Positions 1 through 8,864 are shown, counted from the first letter of the stretch. The stretch: 64,000 bases of DNA from Aeromonas rivipollensis (GCF_010974825.1 NZ_JAAILA010000037.1:1-64000), one strand, 5' to 3'. The notes: generated from the sequence alone by a model not told the origin. A program made the numbers and translations.

Positions 1-202
1 TCCGGCCCCCGCAACCAACTTATTATCTTTTCCCCTTCTCCATATCCATCTCGACTCTCCTGTCTATCACCCTGATCCAGCACATTAATTTATGTGGTGG
101 CGATCCTTTGTGCCATTTGTTCGGTATCATTCTGGCTTCTGTTCATGGATGAGGCCTCTCCCTGTGATGCACGCTTTCAACTACCTTGCCCCCAAGATAA
201 CC

Positions 203-1648
203 ATGCAGACCAGCACCCTGAACGAGGTGATGGCGAGCGACATTCCCGTCAAACTGCTGCTGGTCGCCGAGACCGGGCGCGACGCCCTGCTGGCGCAACC
301 GGCCTTTGCCGGAGTGGCGGCCCAGATAGCCCTGGGTCTGCCGGCCCCTTACCGGCTGGCGGATGATCAGGGCCTGCAGCTGGTGCTCTTCGTGGACTCG
401 GCGCCGGTGCTGGATCACCGGCTCTACAAGCAGGCTCGCACCTGGACAGCCCCCCTTGCGGGTCTCAAGGTGGCGCAGCTGGCGCTGCACCTGGAGGGCT
501 TCGATGAGGCGCCCCGGGCGCTGCTGGCCGAGCTGGTGCTCGCCACCCTGCTGGCGGCCAATGTGCCGCTGCCCACCCAGAAACGCGCCGACGAAGCGCC
601 CATCGGCTATCAGAGCCTGACCCTGTCTCCCCCCTGCATCCTGGATCTGGCCCGCATCGAGGCCGAGGCTCAGGGCAACGGGCTGGCCCGTCATCTGGCC
701 GTGCTGCCCGCCTCCGAGTTGAACGCCGCCAGCTACCGTGTCTTCGCGCGGCAGCTGGCGCAGGCGGAGGGCTGGCAATGGGAGGAGTTCGATGAGGCGG
801 CCCTCGCCAAGCTCGGCGCCGGCGCCTTCCTGGCGGTGGCCAGGGGCTCTGAGGACAACCAGGCCGCCATCGTCAGGCTCAGCTATTGCCCGGCCAATCC
901 GGTGCGCCGCATCGCGCTGGTGGGCAAGGGGATCTGTCACGACTCCGGGGGCTATAACCTGAAAGTCGGTGGCAGCATGTATGGCATGCACCTGGACATG
1001 GGGGGCAGCGCTGTGGCGCTCGGGACCCTGCATGCCATCAGCCGGGCCAAGTTGCCCTATGAGGTGCACTGCTGGCTCGCCATCGCCGAGAACCACATAG
1101 GCCCCCGTGCCTACCGACCGGGGGAGGTGGTGACCGCCCTCAATGGCACCACCATAGAGGTGGTGGACACCGACGCCGAGGGGCGCATGGTGCTGGCGGA
1201 TGCCTTGGCGCTCGCGGCCAAAGGGGAGCCCGATCTGCTGATCGACTACGCGACCCTGACCGGCGCCTGCAAGCGGGCGCTCGGCAGCCGCTACAGCGGC
1301 GCCTTCACCAATCGCCCCGACTGGCTTCCCGAGCTGATACGCCTGGGGCAGCAGAGCGGTGAACGCATCTGGCCCTTCCCGCTGGACGAGGATTTCGATG
1401 ACAATCTCGATAGCGAGTGGGCCGATCTGTTACAGTGCGCGCCTGGTAGCTCGCCGGATCACATTGACGCCGCCCGCTTCCTCAGCCGCTTCGTGCCCGG
1501 GCAGACACCCTGGTTGCACCTCGACTTGAGCGGTTTTCGCAACAAGGGGGGCAACGGCGTGGTCGGCAGCGAAGTGACCGGGTTTGGCGTCAGGCTGTCG
1601 CTGATGCTGCTCGCCAGCCCGCTCGGGATGGCCGAGCCCGCCACATGA
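203..1648 (+). CDS. M17 leucyl aminopeptidase family protein (PepB/PepA-like)
   Basis: Predicted cytosolic two-metal aminopeptidase that removes N-terminal residues from peptides. The C-terminal half has the family blocks: GKGICHDSGGYNLK at about residue 241, with the metal/catalytic Lys242 and Asp247, and DTDAEGR at 322-328 with the metal-binding Asp and Glu. The N-terminal 180 residues are less conserved, as is usual for M17. At 481 residues it is nearer PepA (about 500) than PepB (about 430), so no symbol is given. ATG 203 is chosen; ATG 230 has a better-placed purine-rich site and is possible, and the open frame extends up to 92. Nothing is recognisable in the first 200 bases. The stop overlaps a possible upstream start of the next gene, suggesting co-transcription. 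Confidence 0.85.
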   Translation: MQTSTLNEVMASDIPVKLLLVAETGRDALLAQPAFAGVAAQIALGLPAPYRLADDQGLQLVLFVDSAPVLDHRLYKQARTWTAPLAGLKVAQLALHLEGFDEAPRALLAELVLATLLAANVPLPTQKRADEAPIGYQSLTLSPPCILDLARIEAEAQGNGLARHLAVLPASELNAASYRVFARQLAQAEGWQWEEFDEAALAKLGAGAFLAVARGSEDNQAAIVRLSYCPANPVRRIALVGKGICHDSGGYNLKVGGSMYGMHLDMGGSAVALGTLHAISRAKLPYEVHCWLAIAENHIGPRAYRPGEVVTALNGTTIEVVDTDAEGRMVLADALALAAKGEPDLLIDYATLTGACKRALGSRYSGAFTNRPDWLPELIRLGQQSGERIWPFPLDEDFDDNLDSEWADLLQCAPGSSPDHIDAARFLSRFVPGQTPWLHLDLSGFRNKGGNGVVGSEVTGFGVRLSLMLLASPLGMAEPAT

Positions 1649-1677
1649 ATCGCCAAGTACAACCAATGAGGACAAGC

Positions 1678-2358
1678 GTGAAACAAGCAAGCTATGACTG
1701 GGTGTTGTTCGATCTGGACGAGACCCTGCTCGATTTCCCGGTCGCGAAGGCACTGGAGCGCACCCTGCAGATCTATGGCGTGACGCCGACGCCCCCCAGG
1801 ATGGCGGCCTATCACGAGCTGAACCACAGGCTGTGGCAGCAATACAACTCAGGCGAGATAGACGCCACCTGGCTGCAGCAGACCCGTTTTTCGATGTTTG
1901 CCGAGCAGGTGGACGTGGCACCCATGGCGATGAATGACACCTTCCTGCAGCAGATCATCGCCCTGAGCGTGCCGCTGGAGGGGGTGGAGGAGACCCTGCT
2001 GGCCCTGAAGAGCCGGGTCAGGATGGGGATCATCACCAATGGTTTCAGCCTGCCCCAGCGCGGTCGTCTCGACAAGCTGGGCTGGAATGAGTGGTTTGAG
2101 CCCCTCGTTATCTCCGACGAGGTGCAGGTGACCAAGCCGGCCGCCGCCATCTTCCAGCACGCCCTGGATCTGATGGGGCAACCGAGCCCGGCGCGGGTTC
2201 TGATGGTGGGGGACAACCCCAAGACCGACATCGCCGGTGCCGCCGCCCAGGGGCTGGCGACCTGCTGGTACAACCCCGCCCGCCAGCAGGGGCCCTGCGA
2301 GGCGACTCACGAGATCCATCACTTCGCCCACCTCTCTGACATAGTGCTGGGACGCTGA
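1678..2358 (+). CDS. yjjG: YjjG-type HAD pyrimidine 5'-nucleotidase
   Basis: HAD-superfamily phosphatase related to YjjG, a house-cleaning nucleotidase that dephosphorylates dUMP, dTMP and non-canonical pyrimidine nucleotides. Motif I is VLFDLDETLLDF with nucleophile Asp12 and acid Asp14. Motif II is in GIITNGFSLPQ, and the lysine plus GDNPKTDIAGA of motifs III/IV follow. The cap is of subfamily I type, and 226 residues matches the family. GTG 1678 is chosen because a GAGGA ribosome site lies 5-6 bases upstream and the N-terminus then matches the short YjjG form. In-frame ATGs at 1666 and 1645 (the latter overlapping the preceding stop) are alternatives. It is probably in an operon with the aminopeptidase and ends at a bidirectional terminator. 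Confidence 0.8.
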   Translation: MKQASYDWVLFDLDETLLDFPVAKALERTLQIYGVTPTPPRMAAYHELNHRLWQQYNSGEIDATWLQQTRFSMFAEQVDVAPMAMNDTFLQQIIALSVPLEGVEETLLALKSRVRMGIITNGFSLPQRGRLDKLGWNEWFEPLVISDEVQVTKPAAAIFQHALDLMGQPSPARVLMVGDNPKTDIAGAAAQGLATCWYNPARQQGPCEATHEIHHFAHLSDIVLGR

Positions 2359-2390
2359 GCCAGGCGCTAAGCGGATCCGCAAAGACACAA

Positions 2391-2416
2391 AAGGCAGCCC
2401 TCGGGCTGCCTTTTTT
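2391..2416. terminator. Bidirectional rho-independent terminator
   Basis: A 9-bp stem (AAGGCAGCC / GGCTGCCTT) with a 4-base loop is followed by six T on the + strand and preceded by A-rich sequence. It lies between the convergent yjjG-like and M20 amidohydrolase genes and can serve both. Confidence 0.85.
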
Positions 2417-2430
2417 CATCTGAGGCGTTC

Positions 2431-3687
2431 TCAGGTGCCGAGGCGGCTGAGCAGCCAGGCCTCGAGCAGGGCGACGCCGGGGGCCAGCACGGCCTCGTCG
2501 AAGTCGAACTCCGGATGGTGATGAGGCGCCGCCAGATTGGCCCCCAGGATCAGGTAGGCGGCCTGGCCGCCATTTTGCTGCACTCGCTCGATGAGAAAAC
2601 CGGCATCCTCGCTGGCACCGAAGCGGCGGCTGTGGATGGTTTCGAGCTTGAGCGCCTCGGCCAGGGGCACTATCTCCTCGAGCAGGGCCGGGCTGTTCTC
2701 TATGCCGATGGCTTCCCCCTGCTTGCGAATGAGGTAGCTGGCCCCCTGCATCATGGCGGCCCCTTCCACTATCTGCTGCACCTGGCCGAACATGTAGTCG
2801 TTGAGGGCCGGGGTGGCGCCCCGGGTCTCTCCCTGCAGGCGAGCGTGACCCGGGATCACGTTGCGACCGCTGCCCCCATTGAGCTGGCCTATGTTGATGC
2901 GGGTCATGCCGTCCCGGTGGCGGGCAATGCCGAGCATGGCGGTGGTGGCCGTGCAGGCCGCCGCCAGGGCGTTGTTGCCGGCGTTGGGCTCGAGCCCCGC
3001 GTGGGCGGCGCGTCCCATGAATTCCACATCGAACTTGGTGGAGCAGAGAAACTCGGTCGGATTGACCACCAGTTCGCCGCTGTTGGCATGAATGCCGATG
3101 TGCAGCGCCAGCAGGGCATCCACGTCGTCGAGCTGACCACCCGCCGCCAGCGCCTTGCCGCCGCGACACCCCTCTTCGGCAGGCTGGAAGAACAGCTTGA
3201 TGCGGCCGTTGAGCCGCTCGGCCAGGGCGCTGATCCGCTCGGCCAGCACCAGCCCGATGGCGGTGTGGCCGTCGTGGGCGCAGGCGTGCATCCAGCCCGG
3301 GTTGGAGGAGTGCCACCCCTCCTGGCAGGGCTGGTGCGCCGGATCCCGGCTCTCTTCCACCTCTACCGCATCTATGTCGAAACGAAACCCCAGGGTGGGG
3401 CCGGGGCGGCCGCTGTCCCAGACCCCCATCACACCGGTGATCTCGTCGATGCGGGCCAGCCAGTCGGGGTGTGCCCCCTGACGCAGGGCTCGCTCCTTCT
3501 GGGCCGCGACGTCGATCTCTCGTCCCATGATGAGGTTGCTGGCCAGCAGCTTGTCCCCCAGCATGACGGAAAAACCGAGTTCGGACAGGTGGTGGGCGAT
3601 GAGGGCACTGGTGCGAAATTCACACCAGGCGGCTTCGGGGAGACGGTGAAGGTCACGGCGCCAGTGGCGCAGAGCATCCTGAGTCAT
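2431..3687 (-). CDS. M20 family amidohydrolase (AbgA/hippurate hydrolase-like)
   Basis: Metal-dependent amidohydrolase of peptidase family M20, the group containing AbgA (p-aminobenzoyl-glutamate hydrolase) and hippurate or indole-acetyl-amino-acid hydrolases. Family signatures are FRFDIDAVEV, the metal-binding HACAHDGHTA, and QPAEEG with the catalytic Glu. A dimerisation domain sits between the two catalytic halves. The 418-residue length and the small insert after the first strand (GREIDVAAQKERAL) resemble AbgA more than the shorter hippurate hydrolases; this is an inference from memory. ATG 3687 has an AGGAAT site just upstream; earlier in-frame codons are in low-complexity sequence. There is no signal peptide, so it is cytosolic. 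No AbgB or AbgT partner is adjacent. Confidence 0.82.
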   Translation of the reverse strand: MTQDALRHWRRDLHRLPEAAWCEFRTSALIAHHLSELGFSVMLGDKLLASNLIMGREIDVAAQKERALRQGAHPDWLARIDEITGVMGVWDSGRPGPTLGFRFDIDAVEVEESRDPAHQPCQEGWHSSNPGWMHACAHDGHTAIGLVLAERISALAERLNGRIKLFFQPAEEGCRGGKALAAGGQLDDVDALLALHIGIHANSGELVVNPTEFLCSTKFDVEFMGRAAHAGLEPNAGNNALAAACTATTAMLGIARHRDGMTRINIGQLNGGSGRNVIPGHARLQGETRGATPALNDYMFGQVQQIVEGAAMMQGASYLIRKQGEAIGIENSPALLEEIVPLAEALKLETIHSRRFGASEDAGFLIERVQQNGGQAAYLILGANLAAPHHHPEFDFDEAVLAPGVALLEAWLLSRLGT

Positions 3688-3881
3688 GGTGATTCCTGCA
3701 TGGCAAATCCAGTGGACATTGTGACGGGCAGGGGGACAAGAGTAAATCCCGCACAGACAGATGCAGCAAGGGGAGCACTGAGGCTCCCCTTGCAACAACG
3801 GCGATCATGACGCCCAGGTCGTTAAATGCTCACAGATAGCCAATAAGTCCTGACTGGCATCCTGTTCTTGCGCAAGGCTTC

Positions 3882-3907
3882 AAAAACCCATCTTTGTGGG
3901 TGTTTTT
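3882..3907. terminator. Hairpin with T tracts on both sides
   Basis: AAAAACCCA pairs with TGGGTGTTTTT (two-base bulge) around a short loop. On the minus strand it lies about 60 bases downstream of the candidate small peptide gene at 3966-4049 and fits as its terminator. Confidence 0.55.
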
Positions 3908-3965
3908 GCGGCCTGGTGAGGCCATCAAGACCCAGGGCAAGCGGCTTCCTGACCGATTAACCGCC

Positions 3966-4049
3966 TTAGAGCTGTGCCAGCGAGGGCAGAGAGACGGCAA
4001 CCAGAGTGAAAAACACGGTAAAAACGGCGGTAACAACGAACTCTTTCAT
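3966..4049 (-). CDS. Candidate 27-residue hydrophobic small protein
   Basis: A short frame that begins MKEFVVTAVFTVFFTLVAVS and ends in a Leu-Pro-Ser-Leu-Ala-Gln-Leu tail before TAA. The start has a good ribosome site (GGGAG) 8-9 bases upstream and is preceded by AT-rich promoter-like DNA. Almost the whole peptide is a single hydrophobic helix with an acidic/basic N-terminus, so it could be a one-span inner-membrane small protein. The C-terminal SLA-QL also looks like a signal-peptidase site. A terminator-like hairpin follows about 60 bases downstream. I do not recognise the family. Support is the start context, hydrophobicity and terminator only. A longer overlapping minus-strand frame (3830-4036) lacks such support. 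Confidence 0.5.
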   Translation of the reverse strand: MKEFVVTAVFTVFFTLVAVSLPSLAQL

Positions 4050-5043
4050 TATTTTGTCTCCCTTGGCTGACTGATGATGAGACCAAGATACCACAATGAC
4101 AGGGGATAACAATGAAAAATGTATTTATATGACCAATTTCACTTGGTGGCGATGTAGTGCCATGTTTTTGTAATTTTGTGGCTGTTTTATCGTCTTGTCA
4201 TGGGGAGATCAATTTCATGCATGTCATTGATGCCATTATTCCTTTTATATACAGATAGTTACTGTTTATCGTTTGTGTTTTTTGATGGGTTTTGTACGAA
4301 GCTCTTTTAATGACCTTCAACTTTTGTGACGGAAAATGGCAGGGCGATGCGCCTGAAAGTGTCGCCAATGATGGGTTGGCTGGCTGGTATCACCATTTCC
4401 CTTGTCTCATCACTTTTACCTGCCCGCCATGGGATAAGCCCAGTCTGGGCGGTGCTTTATCGTCATCACCTCCCGGCAGAATTTCAATTCACAGAGGAAA
4501 ACAGGGCAAAACAGCAGACATTCGGCAGGGGAAAGACCCGCAGCTTGGCCCGCCAAGCCGCTCATTTTGGACATTATTGGCTGCAGGTATGAGCCTGCAT
4601 CCACAGGTGCACAGAGACAGATTCTAGGCATGGGGTTGCTTGTTGTCAGAGGACGCAAGGGGCAGGGCGAGAGGTGTCCTGAGAAGCACATCGGCCAGGG
4701 ACGTGCGGGTTCCAGGCTGAGCAAGCCCTATGGCCCAGGGGCAGGCAGAAGTGCCGGCAAGAGGGCGGGCAAGACGAGGGAGTGAAGGGAGCAGGCGTCT
4801 GCTGAAGAGGGGTGAATGAGAGAAGTGAAAAGAGAAAGGGGAGAAGAGAGTGCGCGCCTATCTCGCCAACTTATCTGGCAGAAACGCAACGGGGTGCGGA
4901 TCGGCGGGCTGGCTTATGGACAAGGCAGGAAGGGCGGTGGCCTGTGTCTGCCAGCAGACTGCGCTGATGACAACCGGCAGGCATGAAAAAACCCTCCAAC
5001 GGAGGGTTTTTGTCACAACAACCTGCATGAAGCGCCAGGGGGC
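4050..5043. other. Gene-poor intergenic region, AT-rich then purine-rich
   Basis: No convincing gene is seen in about 990 bases. The first 270 bases are much more AT-rich than the surroundings and probably hold the promoter of the small peptide gene at 3966-4049. A plus-strand frame at 4326-4592 has a hydrophobic N-terminus but no clear ribosome site or family. From about 4735 to 4850 the plus strand is strongly purine-rich (runs of G and A). The segment ends with the pfkA terminator. It could hide a small RNA or a lineage-specific small gene. Confidence 0.5.
4986..5011 (-). terminator. Rho-independent terminator of pfkA
   Basis: A perfect 11-bp stem (AAAAACCCTCC / GGAGGGTTTTT) with a 3-base loop. 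On the minus strand it ends in a six-T run about 30 bases after the pfkA stop. Confidence 0.85.
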
Positions 5044-6015
5044 TTAGAACAGGGTGGTGGAGAGATCGTACAGCTCCTGATCGAAGGGGCGCTTGAGGTT
5101 CTCGATGCAGTCGATGATGTCGTGGTGCACCATCTCGTTGCCCTGGATACCGACGCAGCGGCCACCCTGACCGGCCAGCAGCTGCTCGACGGCAAAGGCA
5201 CCCATGCGGCTGGACATGATGCGATCGCGAGCGGTCGGCGAGCCGCCACGCTGGATGTGGCCCAGAATGGTGGCGCGGGTTTCGCGGCCTGTCATGGCTT
5301 CGATGTCCTTGGCCAGGGCGTTGACGTCGGTGACGTGCTCACAGATGGTGATGATGGCGTGCTTCTTGCCTTTGGCTTCGCCTTCCTTGATCTGTTGCAG
5401 CAGCTTCTCTTTGTCAAAAGCCACTTCCGGCACTATCACGTACTCGGCGCCACCGGCAACGGCGGCGGACATGGCCAGATCGCCACAGTGGCGGCCCATG
5501 ATCTCGACCACCGAGATGCGGTGGTGGGAGCTGCAGGTGTCGCGCAGACGGTCGATGGCGTCGACCACCACGTTGAGGGCGGTGTCAAAGCCGATGGTGA
5601 AGTCGGTACCGGCGATGTCGTTGTCTATGGTGCCCGGCAGACCTATGCAGGGGAAACCCTCTTCGGTCAGCTTCTTGGCACCCATGTAGGAGCCGTCACC
5701 GCCGATCACCACCAGGGCGTCGATGCCGTGTTTTTTCAGGTTCTCGATCGCTTCGGCGCGCACTGCAGGGTCCTTGAACGCGGGGAAACGGGCAGAGCCC
5801 AGGAAGGTGCCGCCGCGGTTGACCACGTCGGAGACGCTGTGGCGCTCGAGCTTGACGATCCTGTCCTGATGCAGACCGAGGTAGCCATCATAGATGCCGT
5901 AGACTTCCAGGCCATGATGCAGACCGGCGCGCACCACGGCGCGGATGGCTGCGTTCATACCCGGTGCGTCACCACCACTGGTCAAAACACCAATACGTTT
6001 GATTTGTTTGGTCAT
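5044..6015 (-). CDS. pfkA: ATP-dependent 6-phosphofructokinase
   Basis: Glycolytic enzyme that phosphorylates fructose 6-phosphate to fructose 1,6-bisphosphate in the cytosol. The sequence has the PfkA signatures: [20 protein letters not shown] at the N-terminus (ATP site), [12 protein letters not shown], the catalytic TIDND motif in [30 protein letters not shown], and [14 protein letters not shown] near the C-terminus. Length is 323 residues against 320 in E. coli. ATG 6015 is preceded by an AGAGGC ribosome site. tpiA lies upstream on the same strand with its own promoter-like -10, and two strong hairpins separate the genes, so they are probably separate units. Confidence 0.97.
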   Translation of the reverse strand: MTKQIKRIGVLTSGGDAPGMNAAIRAVVRAGLHHGLEVYGIYDGYLGLHQDRIVKLERHSVSDVVNRGGTFLGSARFPAFKDPAVRAEAIENLKKHGIDALVVIGGDGSYMGAKKLTEEGFPCIGLPGTIDNDIAGTDFTIGFDTALNVVVDAIDRLRDTCSSHHRISVVEIMGRHCGDLAMSAAVAGGAEYVIVPEVAFDKEKLLQQIKEGEAKGKKHAIITICEHVTDVNALAKDIEAMTGRETRATILGHIQRGGSPTARDRIMSSRMGAFAVEQLLAGQGGRCVGIQGNEMVHHDIIDCIENLKRPFDQELYDLSTTLF

Positions 6016-6078
6016 GAGTGCCTCTGGATCTGAGTTGTCGAATATCAATATCTGAAAATGGGGCCAGCCGTTTTTACT

Positions 6079-6124
6079 ATATCGGCTTTCCTATGGAAGA
6101 AGGGGACCCATAGGAAAGCGATAT
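6079..6124. repeat. Long inverted repeat in the pfkA upstream region
   Basis: A 12-bp perfect arm GCTTTCCTATGG (6085-6096) repeats inverted at 6108-6119. Pairing extends outward through ATATCG/CGATAT with a single-base bulge. The loop is 11 bases. It has no T tract on either strand, so it may be a 5' leader structure of pfkA, an attenuator or a protein site rather than a simple terminator. Confidence 0.7.
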
Positions 6125-6125
6125 C

Positions 6126-6150
6126 AAGAGAGGGGCCAGGCCCCTCTCTT
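6126..6150 (-). terminator. Strong hairpin just downstream of tpiA
   Basis: Perfect 12-bp arms (AAGAGAGGGGCC and its inverse) lie 7 bases after the tpiA stop, with almost no loop. The following minus-strand sequence is TGATATCGC, with no T run. It may act as a transcript 3' end or mRNA stabiliser rather than a canonical terminator. Confidence 0.6.
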
Positions 6151-6157
6151 GCGTCAC

Positions 6158-6913
6158 TTACTGGGCGGCGCCAGCGATGATCTGGGAGAAGTCGTCCACT
6201 TTCAGGGACGCACCACCCACCAGGCCACCGTCGATGTCCGGCTGACCGAACAGATCGGCAGCGGTCGCGCCAGTGACGGAGCCACCGTACAGGATCTGTA
6301 CTTTGGCAGCGACGGCAGCGTCGAAACCGGCCAGGTACTGACGGATGTGAGCGTGAACGGATTGCGCGATTTCCGGGGTGGCAGTCTTGCCGGTGCCGAT
6401 GGCCCATACCGGCTCGTAAGCCACGACGGCGTTCTCGAAGGAGGCGATGCCGCAACGGTCGATGACGGCTTTGAGCTGGGTCTCAACCACGTTCTTAGTC
6501 ACGCCGGCTTCGAACTGCTCCAAGGTCTCACCGATGCACAGAACCGGCACCAGGCCGCCTTTCTGGATGGCTTCGTACTTGGCAGCTACCACGTCGTCGG
6601 TCTCTGCGTGCAGGGTGCGACGCTCGCTGTGGCCGACCAGGGAGTAGGTGCAACCGAAGGCTTTGAGCATGGAGGGGGCGTTCTCGCCGGTGAAGGCGCC
6701 GGACTCGTGAACGTCGGCGTTCTGGGCACCGTAAGCAATCTTGCTGCCAGCGGTCAGCTGTTCAACCAGACCCAAAAAGATAACCGGCGGGCAGACGGCG
6801 ACTTGCACGGAAGGATGAGCGGCAGCAGCCGGGGTCAGTCCTTTGATCAGAGCTTCGACAGAAGCTTTGGTGCCGTTCAGTTTCCAGTTACCCATTACCA
6901 GGTGCTGTCTCAT
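6158..6913 (-). CDS. tpiA: Triosephosphate isomerase
   Basis: Interconverts dihydroxyacetone phosphate and glyceraldehyde 3-phosphate in glycolysis and gluconeogenesis; a cytosolic (beta/alpha)8 dimer. Diagnostic parts are VMGNWKLNG with the catalytic Lys near residue 11, VGHSERR with the catalytic His, AYEPVWAIGTGKTATPE with the catalytic Glu, and GGSVTGATAADLF/GGLVGGASL for phosphate binding. Length 251 matches the family (about 255). ATG 6913 has an AGGAG site 9 bases upstream, and a perfect TATAAT lies on the same strand about 35 bases upstream. Confidence 0.97.
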   Translation of the reverse strand: MRQHLVMGNWKLNGTKASVEALIKGLTPAAAAHPSVQVAVCPPVIFLGLVEQLTAGSKIAYGAQNADVHESGAFTGENAPSMLKAFGCTYSLVGHSERRTLHAETDDVVAAKYEAIQKGGLVPVLCIGETLEQFEAGVTKNVVETQLKAVIDRCGIASFENAVVAYEPVWAIGTGKTATPEIAQSVHAHIRQYLAGFDAAVAAKVQILYGGSVTGATAADLFGQPDIDGGLVGGASLKVDDFSQIIAGAAQ

Positions 6914-6946
6914 CTTCTCAATCTCCTAGGCATTTGATTGCGCAAC

Positions 6947-6952
6947 ATTATA
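6947..6952 (-). promoter_or_regulatory. Candidate -10 element for tpiA
   Basis: A perfect TATAAT reads on the minus strand about 35 bases upstream of the tpiA start. I do not see a good -35 at 16-18 bases. Confidence 0.45.
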
Positions 6953-7048
6953 TGAATTGAACCGAGCCCAAGATAGCTGACCCGGCGGCAAATGACGTAA
7001 TTTTTTTTCGCTTTCCTGATCCAAATCAGGAATGCAAGAACCGATCGC

Positions 7049-7819
7049 TCAATCGTTAACCTGCCCCCGCAAACGGGCCCACCATACCCCAATCCACTCG
7101 TGAATGGCAGCCTCGGAATACATCAGGTAACGCCCCTTGGGCAGGTAGCTGTAGAGGGGCTGCGCCACCTGACTCTGCTTGGCGGTGTAGTCTGTGGGGG
7201 CCGGCACCGCATCGAGTCCCTGGCCGCGATAGAGCGCCATGGCCCTGGGCAGGTGGGTGGCCGAGCTCACCAGCGCCACCCGCTTGCCCTTGAGGTGGGC
7301 GCTGATGCTGACCGCCTCGTCATGGGTGTCTTTGTTGTTTTCAAACAACGTCATTCGGGATCTCGCTATCCCCAGGCTCGCCGCCATGCGGGCGTTGACC
7401 TCGGCATTGGACAGGGGATCCCCGGACACATAACCGGAGAAGATGATCTTGGCTTCTGGATAGGCTTGGGCAAGCCGCACTCCCTCCAGGGTGCGGGCCT
7501 GGGAGATGTTGTTCTGCCAGGAACGCTCGGGGATCGCCGGATCGCTCACATGACCGTTGCCGAGCACCACTATGGCCTCGATATCCGGATGCTGGATCAC
7601 CTCGAAGGGCGGATAGGTCTGCTCCAGGCTGCGGGCCAGCTCATAGCTGACGGGTCTCATCCCCATCAGGGCGATGATCACCAAGGAGAGGGTCGCCAGC
7701 AGCTTGCCGCTCTTCTGAAAGCGGGTGAACCAGAGCAGCGCGAGCGCCAGCAGCAATAAGGAGAGGGAGAAGGGCAGCGGCATCAGCAGCTGGCCTAACC
7801 ATTTTTTAAGCTCAAACAC
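7049..7819 (-). CDS. elyC: Envelope biogenesis factor ElyC (DUF218)
   Basis: Inner-membrane DUF218 protein. E. coli ElyC (YcbC) is needed for normal cell-envelope and peptidoglycan synthesis at low temperature. Two hydrophobic segments lie near residues 15-32 and 40-55, followed by the DUF218 domain with IEAIVVLGNGH, IIFSGYVSGDPLSNAEVNA, DTHDEA and LVSSATHLPRAMALY. Length is 256 residues (E. coli 259) and the N-terminus FELKKWLGQLLMPLPFSL aligns with ElyC. The start codon is GTG at 7819, with AAGGA about 10 bases upstream. It is divergent from cmoM and mukFEB, the same arrangement as around E. coli ycbC-smtA-mukFEB. Confidence 0.9.
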   Translation of the reverse strand: MFELKKWLGQLLMPLPFSLSLLLLALALLWFTRFQKSGKLLATLSLVIIALMGMRPVSYELARSLEQTYPPFEVIQHPDIEAIVVLGNGHVSDPAIPERSWQNNISQARTLEGVRLAQAYPEAKIIFSGYVSGDPLSNAEVNARMAASLGIARSRMTLFENNKDTHDEAVSISAHLKGKRVALVSSATHLPRAMALYRGQGLDAVPAPTDYTAKQSQVAQPLYSYLPKGRYLMYSEAAIHEWIGVWWARLRGQVND

Positions 7820-7948
7820 AGTGGTGTCGTCCTTGAGTTTTCAGCGGATCCGGGATGTGACAGAATACCCCTCTTTTTTCCTGTGGCCCAATCCTGTGTG
7901 GTTCCTCCAGCGAGCCCTCACGGCGGGGCGGCCGAAGATGAGAGTGTC

Positions 7949-8725
7949 TTGAAGCAAGATCAGAGTTTTGACGGGCGCGCCGACAAGTTCGCCCGCAACA
8001 TTTATGACTCCACCAAGGGGCGCATTCGCACCACCGTGGTGTGGAGCGACATCGAAGCCTGCCTGGCGCGCCTTGGCAACAGGCCGCTGCGCATCCTGGA
8101 TGCCGGCGGCGGCTTTGGCTACTTCGCCCAGAAGCTGGCGGCCATGGGCCACCAGGTGGAGCTGTGCGATCTCTCGGCAGAAATGCTGGAACTGGCCCGC
8201 AGCCAGATCGCCGAGAAGGGGCTGGAAGACAGAATCCGTCTCATCCATTGCCCCATTCAGGATCTCAAGGCCCATGTGACCGGCACCTTTGATCTGGTGC
8301 TCTGCCACGCCGTGCTGGAGTGGCTCGCCGAGCCCCGCCAGACCCTGCTCGGTCTGTTCCCTTTCGTCAATGCAGGGGGCATACTGTCGCTGCTTTTTTA
8401 CAATCGTCATGGCCTGCTGTTCCAGAGCCTGGTGGTGGGCAATTTCGACTATGTGCGCCAGGGGCTGAACAAGAAGCGTCAGACCGCGCTCACGCCCACC
8501 AACCCCCAGTTGCCGGAACAGGTCTATGACTGGATAGGCCGGGGGGGCCTCAAGATCATCGGCAAGACAGGGGTGCGGGTCATTCACGACTACATGCGCC
8601 ACAAGCAGGAGCAGGTCGAGAAATTCGATGATCTGCTGGCCATGGAGCAGCACTACTGTCGTCAGGAACCCTTTGTTTCCCTCGGGCGCTACATCCATGT
8701 GATGGCCCAGAAGCCGGTCGGCTGA
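7949..8725 (+). CDS. cmoM: tRNA uridine 5-oxyacetic acid(34) methyltransferase CmoM
   Basis: SAM-dependent methyltransferase that methylates cmo5U34 to mcmo5U34 in wobble positions of certain tRNAs (formerly SmtA). It has the class I SAM motif ILDAGGGFGYFAQKLA, then CDLSAEMLELA, LCHAVLEWLAEPRQ, the NFDYVRQGLNKKR segment, and a C-terminal YCRQEPFVSLGRYIHVMAQKP typical of CmoM. TTG 7949 gives 258 residues and the N-terminus expected from E. coli (DQSFDGRADKFARNIY against NFDDIAEKFSRNIY). An in-frame GTG at 7883 is a longer alternative. It is upstream of mukF, in the same order as E. coli, probably one transcript with mukFEB. Confidence 0.88.
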   Translation: MKQDQSFDGRADKFARNIYDSTKGRIRTTVVWSDIEACLARLGNRPLRILDAGGGFGYFAQKLAAMGHQVELCDLSAEMLELARSQIAEKGLEDRIRLIHCPIQDLKAHVTGTFDLVLCHAVLEWLAEPRQTLLGLFPFVNAGGILSLLFYNRHGLLFQSLVVGNFDYVRQGLNKKRQTALTPTNPQLPEQVYDWIGRGGLKIIGKTGVRVIHDYMRHKQEQVEKFDDLLAMEQHYCRQEPFVSLGRYIHVMAQKPVG

Positions 8726-8864
8726 GGGTGGTCATGGGGGCCTGAATGGTCGGGATGCAAGGGTTTATGCGGCCGGGATACCGCCGCCGGGGTTGCCCAT
8801 CCCCGGGTCCAAATCACCACGAGGGGTCTTGTGCCCCCGTTTATAACAACGAGATGATAACGTC

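Noticed and set aside
4326..4592. Plus-strand frame with a hydrophobic N-terminus in the pfkA-side intergenic region
   Set aside because: No clear ribosome site, no family resemblance, and the C-terminus is low-complexity basic. It could be real but I cannot support it.
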